64,000 nt of DNA from NCBI GenBank assembly GCA_004794785.1, contig SJOL01004570.1:1-64000 (forward strand), read 5' to 3'. The notes beneath the pieces were generated by a model. That model did no database searches. It worked only from the letters and a program-made list of their open reading frames with translations, and was not told the origin of the DNA. Origin of the DNA: Opisthorchis felineus (Eukaryota; Platyhelminthes; Trematoda; Opisthorchiida; Opisthorchiidae). This document shows, one piece after another, positions 27,101 through 39,100 of the stretch. The position numbers and the translations under genes are program-made. Position 1 is the stretch's first letter; each line of letters opens with the position of its first letter.

Positions 27101-30100
27101 CGTTAGCATGACAGCCATGCATCGAAAGGGTGCTACATCTGAACGATTATTTATTTTTTTGAGGCGCCACCTCAGTTCGCGTGTTGAAAATGCTTGTAAT
27201 CTTGGTGCTTTGTACCTTTCATACAACACTATCACTTTCAGTACCTTAGGAGGTCACCAATCCCTATATATGATCAAAAATCGCTTGGCCCAACCCAATC
27301 ATATGCGTCATGTTACTTTGTTGTGACATGCCTGAACGCCAGTCTCTCTTAATAATGCACTGGAGGTAATCGGTAAATGTGTACTTCACTTTCAGACCGA
27401 TTATCCATTAGAGCTGGATGGGCAACGGCTGCCATAGTGCAGCGTTTACGAAATCAAATGTTCTCCATTACGGGCTAACAGGTTCGGAATTCCGGTTGAT
27501 ATTTTGCTCATTACTGATGTCACTTTTGGGGGTTCGGAACTAAGTAGTCACTGTAGGGTTTTTTTTTGCCTTTGTGGAATAACATCTTTGTGGAGCACCT
27601 GAATGCTCACAGACTATTTTGTTAGCTCTTTGGCCAGCTGATAATCGATTATTATGGTATTGGTGTATGCGAAGCAGGGGTAACTTGATATTCACGATTT
27701 TATTTCCAGCGTGACCTGACTTTATCTAGAATTCAGTTAGAGCATCTGGCAGCTAACGAAATTGTATTTATTTTCATTCTACTAGCATCTTCAGCAAATC
27801 GCTGCTTCCTCTCCAGCACGTTACAGTTCGCCTTGCAGTCGACCGCAGACACCGTGGGAACAAGAACGATCCGCATTTCTAACCTGGCTACGATGCGAAT
27901 TGTCTCGACTAATACCTTGTCCAAGTAATCTGCCCTTACATGAAGTCTTCTATGGACCAATCGGACAACGAACTACAGATTCTAGCCCTCAGCAACTGAT
28001 TTCCTTGTCTGTTCGCAGGCGGTTGAACCCACCTTATCAGAAGTGTGTACATCAGGCACTTCGTGATCCGGGGACATATCTGCAGGTTCGTTTTCCCCAT
28101 TGCTTCTCGATTTCTTCCGTGGCATGTTTACTTCTCCCGCTATTCATAATTCAGAAAAAAGACTAGCCTTCTGTGTGAATCAGTTTATTATACCGAAGAG
28201 TTATACTTTTCCGTACTGTTCATATGGTGGCAGAAAACGTTAACCAGCGTTAGCGCTGTCAGCGGGATTGACCCAGCGTCTTTTGCGAACCTCATCCAAC
28301 ATAAGCCCAGCACACAGCAACAGGTGAACTTTAGACGGGTGGTCCATTTAGGACTTGACAGCATGCGCGCCACGGGAGTCGGTTGCCATGTCTCCTAGTG
28401 TTTCCAGCCATGGGAGACAGAATCATATGGAGGAGAGCGCGAAGGTCCCACAACACTTAGATTGACTGTATCCGCCTTCATTTCACGTTGCCATATCATG
28501 ACCTATCCCAAGCAAGCCTTTGGTTCACAACAGCTTGGAACGGAAAACAACACTTTCTTGGGTAACTGGTGATTAGACGTATGTGATGCATGCCCCAACC
28601 ACCTTAATCTGCTTGCTTACGCACCACTTCGTTGCGCACTTGCTATGGCTAGCTAACTCTCGCTATGCTATGGAGGCACTGGTGATCAAACGTTTGAAGA
28701 TGCCTGAGATCCTCGGATCGGAGAGGCCAGGTCTTAACTATGAAGTAATCGCTGGCTTACATACACAACTCTTTAGCTTCACCGAGGTTCGTCTTTGACT
28801 CCTTAAACCACGTAAGTTGACGAACACTGCCCGCACCTTCGTTATCCACGAATTGATTTCATCTGGTATGGTACAGTTATGGCTTATGCCGCTGCCAAAG
28901 TACGTGAACGGATCAACAAAAAAGAAGAGAGACAGTCCTGATGAACCCCACTAATTGTAGCTAGGATTTTAGACAACTTATTGTTCACCATAACCCGAGG
29001 TATGGAACTTCAATACACGAAGGATATTTACGAACTTCATGGGCCTCCCCCTCTTGTTAAGAATACTTAGGAGAGCCAATCTATCCACAAATTCGAAGGT
29101 GCCTTTTTAAAGTCGAAGAAAGCCGATGGCACGTGTGGCACTGTTCAAACAATTAATGTGATGTAAAGATGCGATCAATCCACCCTCTGCCAGGTCAAAA
29201 CCCTGCTTGTTGCTCTATCACGTGCTGAACATCGGCGTCACAATATAAGGGAGGCCAGTAGCTTGGGATCACACGGTTCGGTTCGTCTTTTCAACATGGG
29301 TACAGCCACCGGTTGGCCCCAATTCTCGGGAATGTTCTCATTTCCAAGCGCTTACGAACAACCTAGTCGAATTGGAGCACAATGATTCCCCTCCATCTTT
29401 GAACGAATCTGGTAGAAGTTGATCTGGTCCAGCAGCCCGGCAGAAAGGCATATTAATACTTCAGAAACGGTTGTGTGTGTGTGTGTGAGGGCTTTCAAAC
29501 TCGTGGTTCACGACCCAAAAATAGTGGGTCAAATGAAAGGCAGGCACAGGGACAGTAAGCCAACTAAACCAGTGTTGAGATTATTCCGCTATACCGTAGT
29601 CTTCTTTATGTATTAGGTCTCCTATACTATCATTGCTTAACTCAGCTACGGAAAGTTTCTAGGTCCTATTTTGCGGAACAGTTGGGATAGCTTCCTTACC
29701 ATCCTAACCGCACTGGACTTCTCCATTTAGTGAACTTTTGGTTCTACCGCTTCTCTCTCATCCCTGTTGCTGTCAGTGTTCCAAGAGGAAGTCGGTTGTA
29801 ATGCACGGCATAGCAAGTTTTGGTATGTTTCCTCAACTTGTGGGTCACAAGTGTTTCCACTGTTGTGAGGAGGAAAGCCCTTCGCCGCGGAGTTGTTTAT
29901 TAGAAAACACCAACTAAACGGTTACAAACTATTGGACAGGAAAGTAAACATCTCATATGACTTTATTTTTTAGAACTGAATATCCTCACACGCCTTCTTC
30001 AACTTTCGTGGATATTCATTAGCTATCACGCAATTGTAAACGAACGCTGCAAAACATTTCCGCAGGTTCCGTAGTAACTCCCATGGGGGTGCACCTTCCA

Positions 30101-33100
30101 TTAGACGCGAGACGGAGTTACGAGAAAACCACATACTACTCGCATGCCTCATCAGTAGTATCAGCCGTTGCACTGTTGTATGGAGGGTTAGTTTCTGGGA
30201 TTTATCGGGAAGATTTGCTGAAAATCTGCACCTGTCGAGGATGCGTATTACAAAGCGATCGGCAGTCAGCCATTGAAACAGGCCATCGGTGGGTGATGGC
30301 GATGTCGTCAATTTGACTTCAAGGCTGCTCTTCAGAAGGGGATACCTGGTAGCACAACGACACCTGCTACGTCTAAACCCAGTACTGCTGAGAAACAACC
30401 ATGGACAGTAAAGTTTCAAAAGAAATTCAGTGCTTTCATTGTGGCGAGACTAAATGTACCACCAAGTTGTGCTTCTGCTGGGCTTAGGCATCCTACCTGT
30501 GCATTGAAATCTCCTGTTATTATTGTTTTATCCGAGATCTTCGTGGTGGAGAGGAGGATGGTCAGTTTTTGATGGAAGGCATCTCAGTGCGTTACTGGAC
30601 AAGGCAGAAAGGACCTTGATTATTTCGACCAGGGCTATTCTTTGTCGACGTGGAAAGTCGGATAGCACTGAATCCGCGGTTTACAGATATCCGGTTTAGT
30701 ATGGATGCTTTAACTTGATAAACTGCGTAACCCGCTGTAGCAGCCGCAGGATAACCCGAATTTCTTAGTCGGCACGCCTGGGTAGAGAGGGTACCGTAGG
30801 TTTAACAGGTGTACCTGGATCTTGTCTTCGATTTTCGGAAATGCGAGAGATGTCAATTGGTAGAGTATCTAAAAAATAAAAAATCATTCAGCTGTAGCAC
30901 CCTTTCGGTGCCTAACTGCCATGCCACCCGAAGGAAGCACGAGGGCTGAGATACTGCCAGGTTACCCAAGCCTAAACAGGGAAGTCGAGAGGCAGAGGTC
31001 GGGTTCAACCCACGGACCTTCCAGTTAGTAAATTCGCGCTCTAACCACTGAGCCATCTCGCCCCCGGTAGAGTAGCTGGGGTATGTACAAAGGCAGCTTC
31101 TTTGCTGATCTGCCTAAGAGTTCACACGTTAAAGGTTTTCGGCAAAAATGAGAACGAGACCTGTATTGCTGACGCTGAGCGGTATATATATGAACGACTG
31201 AGTGCGATGTGGTAATTCCTGGTGTGCCTACAGCTGGAGTCTACATAAGAGTGATTGTCAAGTGTGACAAGATTGGCGTTAAGAGATGACAATGGAAAGG
31301 ATGGGAATTGTCAGTGGTTGCATGTTTCCGCTTATCCGCCCTGCTGTATGTAGTGAATAAGGCGACCCGGCTGATGTCACTACGCGGCGACCGATTTGGT
31401 ACTAAGGCACTTATATGTGTAAAGCTCGTGGTGGGCTGAGATTCCACCAGGGCACCAAAATCTAAACAGAAGGACGATTGGAATCCTCAACCAGCGTCTT
31501 TGACTTAAAACCCTGACCATTTCAGTAACCCAGTCTCCTCGTGGTGGAACAGGAGCACTGAGGTATAAGTAATTACATACAATTAGTAAGAATGACTAAT
31601 TGTCTTAATAGAGTGAGCTGTAGTCGGAAAGTATCGATAGGCGTTCAAACGTACGTACATATAATACGGTTGATTGCGATCGGCTGTTTGATCGAGAACT
31701 GGTCTATCCTGAACTAATAAATGGTTTGGATGGCATAGGGATTAGTTTTCCCCATTTGATTGGCTTTTATCTTGAGCGCTCGGGCTGATTGAGCCATACA
31801 TAGCTGCGCAGCAGAGAAAGTTCGGCCAAAGGCAGATTTTACGAGGACCAGTACTTGAAGTTCCCGCGATTATCCGCCTATCGGCGACTAACTCTGAACA
31901 TTTTTAATGAACAATAGGAGAAGGATTCATCTTAGTTTCGTTTCAAGATGGTCTCGCGAACGGTCAGTTGATTTGGGGATTTGGAGGACTGTATAATCGA
32001 ATGAATCTCTTCAGATAGCTGTTCGCCGGAAGGGCTTGCTTCAATAGTTTCACCTCTTGAGGTAGGCCTTCAAGGGGAGCAAACACGCTCAGAATAGATT
32101 CCTCTGCCTCCCATGTCGTCTGTCAGTTAATGTACAGTCGCCATGACACTTCAACAGAGCAGACTTATGTCTCTCAAAGGGTATGTGAGTACTTTACGAT
32201 AATACATATCGGATTACGCACTGGGCTTGAGCCTTGTTTGGATGAATAGAATTCTGGGCGTCTGTGTAGGTATCCGCGGGCTGGCGAAAGGTAAAATCAT
32301 TTTCCGGAAGCAGCATTTGCCAACTTGACATTTCTGTCGCTGACGTGACGTCAGTTTGGCTATGAAGGGTAAGGTGTACATTGCCGCGGTGCGATCCATC
32401 CTAATTTATGAATTAGATATGTATCTGCGTGTAGATCTTCGACGACTCTGTGTTTGACCGTCGGTGTCCCCCAAGCATTGCTCAGATCTGGTGGGACCAT
32501 CGGATCAGTAATACTGAGGTACTCTGTGATATACCAATTAGTTACACTCCATAAGTTATACTAATTAGGTCATGTGCTTCGTACGCCAGCCATGTATCGA
32601 GTGGGGACAATCCATGGGCTGTCAATCCATGACCTGACAACACAGCATGAAATCCTTTCCAGTCACGTTGGCAACTGCCGTCTCCATGGGTGTGGACCCG
32701 GGGCTCCTTCACCGCCATGCTTTACACAGACTGTTAGACACTCCCCTAAAAATGAATTCCAACCTGAACGGGTTCACGTGGAACCACAATGATCAGTCCG
32801 CGCTGTGGTTCCAACGGCATCAGCAGTTCACCAATTTTCGGGTCTACAGGCGTATCCAACCATGACCCCAACGTCTTTAAACATTGTCTCAAAATAAACT
32901 GGTCAGATCCTGTATACTTTGGACGAATTCCTCTCTGATCCAAGCAGATTTATCTTTCCTATTCAAAGACTTATTTTCAAGACATTATTACACCATGAAA
33001 AATCTCTTACTACGCAAAACGGACTGATGCTCTTCGACATAATATCGGTTCATCAGCCGCGCACCATTATTCGGTGGTCGGTGAGTTACTTTCATGCGTG

Positions 33101-36100
33101 AAACAGAGACACTGCACTGTTCCCCACTCTGTGGCGGACTCTAGACTCATTCATCAGTGGTGTCCTGACAAGATGACGTATAATTTCTCCAAGGTTGAAC
33201 ACAGAATCAGTTAATTCCAGGTGAACTTGAGAGTGCTATCGCCCATCAGTCTGTACAGCCTTCCTTATCACTGTTTTCGGTGAAATCACTTGATAGAACA
33301 CCCACTCCTCTTTTTCATTCGATGGAGCAAATGGTTCCATATTTTTATTATGCTTCTGAGCATGTTGTTGCGGTTTCCACTGAAATCCTCAACTAACCAA
33401 TGCGTCTGTAGTGGAGTTATACGATGCTGTTCCAATGAGCGTTTCCTGACGAGGAACCGATGAGGTCCCAATTGGGTGTCACCGGTCACTAAGTTGACCG
33501 TTTATCATCGTTCGATGACTAAACCTTCGGTACTGTTGACTTCAAGCTGAGCGAGCGATGGTATTCATTTGTGGATCACCTTTTCCTTCCGCGCATATGC
33601 CTGATTTATACTCGTATCCTAGGAGGTTCTATTAAACGAATCTGCATCCTGGAGATTGTTAGGATTGCAGATGCATCATTCGTCTTGCTTATACAGCGGC
33701 AACTCTGTCACATTTGCTCATTCGCTTCACACGTTTTATTCTTTCTTGTTTTAATCTTTACAGATCTCACAGTTTCAGCTCGATTCACCTGACAGTCTCA
33801 ATCCAGCTTTACCAGACTTGTGCATCCTCTATAAGCTTCATCTGGAATCGACAAAGATGATCAATCTCTATGACTGGCTTATGGTAAGTTCCGTACAACC
33901 GCCTCAGACAGAATGGACAGTCCTGTAGAATATTCGCAAAAGTACTTGGAAGAGTATTCTCGTGGCACGCACGATTCATTTTTGACACTTATGGACATGA
34001 ATGATAATCTTAATAAAGCAAATGACGATCAACAGGACTAAACAGATGCATCATACATGCGTCTTTGTCGCTCATTCTTGGTCATTTCACCATCCTTACT
34101 GGGTGTGTGCCGATTCAAATTTTCCATTAATTGGTTGTTTTTTTTTATTTACGACATTACCACTAGTTGTGTATAAAGGCATAATCATTGTGGCCTGTGT
34201 ATATAGTTTCTCCGGTGAAGTACAACCGCTCTGGAACCCCACGTGCTATCTACGCCAATAACGCGTTCTATCGGGCTGGCGGTTTTCACTCTGCATTTCG
34301 CAACGAGCATAGCCAAATAACTGTGTGAAACCCGGCCGCTTAATCACAAATGAAGCTCCCGAATGGGAACAGCAGTGAACTAGGGAGATCGGCGTCACAA
34401 TCCATTTTGTATTGACTTGAAACAATGGATGATGATGGACACCCGCACTCAGTGTCTGTTCGCTCAGCTTCGTCACTGGCATGCGCCATTGACTATAGGG
34501 ATCAAGCAGTGTAACCGCTGCTTTTTTCGCGAGCAAACCGTCAGTTGAGACAATTCAGGTAATGTGTGTCAACAGGCATTGATGAGTAAGCCGGCTTAAA
34601 TCGCCCGATGTGGCCAGTCTGCTCGTCTCCGACTTCCACACCTGCTGCTGATACTATTTTTCAACTACTTCCACGTAATGAGTAGCTGGTTGTTCCGACA
34701 ACCTAACCTCTCTTTTTATTCTCCCCAAGGCTTTTGCAACCGTGCTTGGAGAGGAAGTGGACAGAGAACATCCACCTGCAAAATCTACACAGTAAGTGAT
34801 CTATTTCTCCTGCATTTGAAGAATATGGAGAAAATATGTTTTTGTAGTGTGTAGATTATGTTAACATTGCCGTTATCCTGCTACCGGGTTATTTGACGGT
34901 TTACATCGAACAAAGCTTTTCGGGTCCCAATTTTCTGGTTAGAATTCCGTAAGCCGATGACACAGTGTGCACACATTTTCATCCGCCACCATCACTGAAT
35001 CGCATGGCTCTTCAAAGCGCCCTTAACGGCCGGTTGTTGAAGGAGCCATAGGCGTTCAAAGAACTTCCGATACATTTGCAGGTTCCGACAATGGTAGCAT
35101 GCCGTACCAAGTTTCCTCCCAGATACACACTTATTGGTGGAATAATTTACATTTAGTGGATTATTTTTCTAGGAGCCAGGCTTATTTGAAAATTGGTGGT
35201 GTGAACATGGTTCTGTTAGAATACTGGATGTTGAACAAGCCCAATTTCAGGCCGTTTCAACTCATCCGAGTGCAGGCTTACTAATGGCATTTGAAGGTTT
35301 GTAAAACACCGTACAACTCTACTGTATCCATCTGGTATTTTGTGTCATTGTGTTAAAATTTTCCTGTTTGCATGGTCTACTCGTATAGTTGACTTGGGAT
35401 GGCAATTATTGGGCCGTTTACTGTGATAAACTCTTTGTCGGATAACCCACAGGGTTTGTATCCGATAAGTTGGACGGAGCAGATGAATCATAAACCGGGA
35501 CCTTCTTGAAGACCGTGTTAAATGGTTGCTTAGTTTGGTTTGTTTCGTCGTTGTCCTCATCTGAAATTGGCAAGACCTTCTCGTGTTAGTGTGTGCTCTC
35601 GCCTTTACCACCACTGAAGTGGGGTGTTGAACCGTCTAAACAATAACATTTCTTTCTGAACCCTACTGCTCTTATCGAATATTTGTCTCCTCATCATTAT
35701 GAGCGCCTTATTCGCCACTTCATTAATCCATTCGGTCATCGTGATGACTTAATTACACGCCGCAGACGTGATTGTCGCATCCTTTCTCAGTGAGCGAAAG
35801 AATGGCTGATTCATTTCACTCCCCCACGGCTATTTTCCGTGACTAGTTGAAGATTCATCATCATTCAGTTTTTCAACCCCCACTCCTCTAGTTGGTGGCC
35901 ACATGCCATATGACCGCGATTGTGCGTGTGTTGTCTTTATACTCTGGATTGAGGTGGTAAGCTTTAATTCCTGTCTTATCCGCTCACTGATTTCATGGAC
36001 GTATACTTGCTGGCAGTCCTGGAATTTCCGTTCCTCACTGTGAAGATTAATTTGTTCTTTGTCTACGTTTGCCGTTTTATCGTTGGTGTTGGGGTATTTT

Positions 36101-39100
36101 TCCAGAGACTGTTTTTGATGTATTTAGTTGGTAAGCACTGCTCAAACCACTCGACAACCTGTTTTGTTCAACCTGGGGAACCTGATCTGTTCGGCAGGGT
36201 TGGAGTGCCTCCACTTTGCTCCAGATCTCCAAAAAGACTGTAAAAGGGCCAATTACGATTAAACCGGGATCAGCCGTATTGATGTTGCATCCAAAGTGCC
36301 TGCATACTTTCTTTCCCAAAGTTTTTTCCATGCACAATAAATTCACGGGAGGAAACCAAGGTTTTCATCTTGAGAGGAGCTGTGTGGATCAAACGACCTT
36401 CCAACAGCGAACATAGGGACATCGATCCAAATTTGGCCACTCTACGCAGCAGTTTCTCTGAGTTTTGCGATACATTAAGTTCCGTTCATTTTGAAACATT
36501 CTGGACAATCTGTCCGCGAATCTCTTAATTAGAGTTTGGTATTTATCATTAGAAGGTCACTTCCCGATGTACGACGAGAAAATCTCCCAGTTCGGCACCA
36601 AGTCAGGCTTGCGAAAATACTGTTCGCAGTCCCCATTGCGATTCAGGTTTCCTATCGATATTCAGTTGAACAGCCGTTAGGGACATACTCCGATGTACAG
36701 GTGAGTTCTCGAATCTGGATGGAATTCGTCCTGTGGGTGAGAACTTGTAAGAACCCCAATATGTACTGAATGCTCGAACTCTGAAGACCAATTCTCCTCT
36801 ATCTGAACTGACCTTGTCTAGCCTCTCAAGGTGGAGGCAAGGCAGTCGGTCAGGTTACTGCCGTCGACTATCTAGGTTCAACTATTTCACCATTGACAAT
36901 GCTAGGCCTGATTTTAGGCAGCTGAAGACCGTTTCGTGGGAGAGAATTGAGATAAGTTCATGCATAAAGTATCCGTGTCTGTTCAGTTTGCCCAGTCCCA
37001 GTTTATACCTGCGAAATATGGCTTCCCTTTTCTCCTCCTCCTCCTCCTCATCATCATCATCATCACCGTCAACAATGAAAGTTTTTTGCCACACAACTAT
37101 AGTATGTTTGAAAGTCCTATTGTGAATAAAAGAATAAAACGTCGCTTGGGAAGGGACCTAATACTAGCCCACCCGTCATTCCGAGATGGCTACACCTCCA
37201 GACATTAATTCAGGCAATCTGGATAGAAACTGACAACAAGCACACCATTGACATCGATTAACAACCACCTGTTTCTGACGTTAAGTCTCGGTGTTGTCGT
37301 CTCCGAGTACAACCAAAAGCTTGGTTCAACATGGTCACAGGTGACATGCAACAAACAGCATACAAAGTCCGTTACCAGAATCAAGACTGGGTCGCGATTT
37401 TTCCCATCTTGTGACCAAGTGTTGCTCTGATATATTTCTGAAACCGACTAATCCGGTCTCACTAGGTGGTCAGTTTTAGAGGCACGCACACCCTACCACC
37501 AGAACTACGTTTTGCTCCTTCTCAACGTGTCTGTTGATCGCAGATGTCTCATCTAATTCCCACTACAGACCGACCGGTATGCTTGCCAGAATCGACGGCA
37601 AACTTCTTTCATAACCTGATTCGGGGTGCTTCCTTATCTGCTGGATGCACTACACGCCACTGCACAAACCGGTTCAGGAAACCAAGCAAAAAGGAGATAA
37701 TCGATGTGGTTCCAACTGCCGTTTATGTGAATAGCTGTATAAGCCCCTTTGGGTTGGAGAAATACGACATTGCCTCCACGATGGCTTTTATCCACTTCTG
37801 ACAATTGTAGCACCAGAGTGACAATAATTTGCTTTTGGGAATAGACTGCATAAGAGTAGGCTATTTGTGTAAAGGCCTACAGGACAGAAACATGGTATTG
37901 GGACGTTTCGAAAGCATTTGGTTTGGTATCCACTTACGAGACTTAGAATCAGGATCAGAAACAAGCTGAACTGTCTTCAGAAAAATACATTGCTTGCGAT
38001 GAGCAAGCTAATCACTCCATAAGTTATGCCAAATAAGTCATGTTCATTGCAGAACCGTTCCTTCCAGCCATGTACACATTGGATTAGATCGTGTTGTTGA
38101 TTGTTACCTTCAAGTCGGAGGCCTCGGACAAGGTGTACCAATTTTTTGTATACACTGGGGTACAGGCAGTGGTGTTCCTACATCATGTCAATCACTTTCA
38201 TTGTGTATCTACCCCGAGAAATCATTCACTGGAGGAGTAGAGCAACCTTTCTCATTCTTTTTATCGTTGCGATTGAATTCTCGGACTATGGATTCCAATA
38301 TATTGTTCCTTTTTCTGTCTTTTCTTTCACGAATTAGCTCTACTTTTGAGGTGTAGTTCTTGGTGTAACTTACTGTTGACTTATTCAGGCAATCCTTAGA
38401 CCACTGGTAAATAATCAGGTCCTCCGCGAGGATCGTTGACCAATCGGACGATGGTTTCTGACGTCTTACCACTAGTCCGAGGATTGTCCCAATTAGTCAA
38501 AAGCTGGTTAGACAAAGAATCACACCTCAGATGAAATTCGACAGCTACACAAACTGGTAGGCGGGCACGTGGTCTGGAGATTACAGCTTGAAACTTAATC
38601 AGAGAATCACGTGTCTGACCTCTCCACGCTCACCCGATTAGCATCAGTAAATATGAAAACGCGCGTGTAGCTCAGGTTTCCGACATTCTTTAGGCACTCT
38701 ATCTTTTGTTGGGAGCTTATAACAGATAGCCTCGGCGTTTTCCCAGAGATTCGCGATTCATTAGCATGCGGTTCGTGGTACTAACTGTGGCTTGATTGTT
38801 GGCGGAGCCGGACATTTTTGTCTCAAGTCTAGTCGTATGTGATTTGTCGTTTAGGTCGTGAGTAGCCTGCATCTGCATTGATTCTCCGTCCCGTCCCGTC
38901 CCGATTGAGAGTGAACTGTGTGCTGATTTAAAGTCAGCTGGTTTTAGCATGATACGATGAGTCCCTGCTTTTATGATTTGCTAAGACTTCTAAAATTAAG
39001 TCGGAATTAGGTCGAGTTCTTGTTATTAGGTAACCACGTTGTAGCACTCCAACTTTTCCGTTTCAGAGCTCGGTTCTTCCACGGGATAGCACAACTCCAC

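Noticed and set aside
29488..29860. Complete hAT-type transposon between 29488 and 29860
   Set aside because: The two end-like sequences are in the same orientation, not inverted, and no 8-bp target duplication or transposase remnant was seen.
37895..37935. CGAAACGTCCCAATACCATG on the minus strand, like a hammerhead 3' half
   Set aside because: No CUGAUGA-type block lies at a suitable distance upstream, so the fold cannot form.
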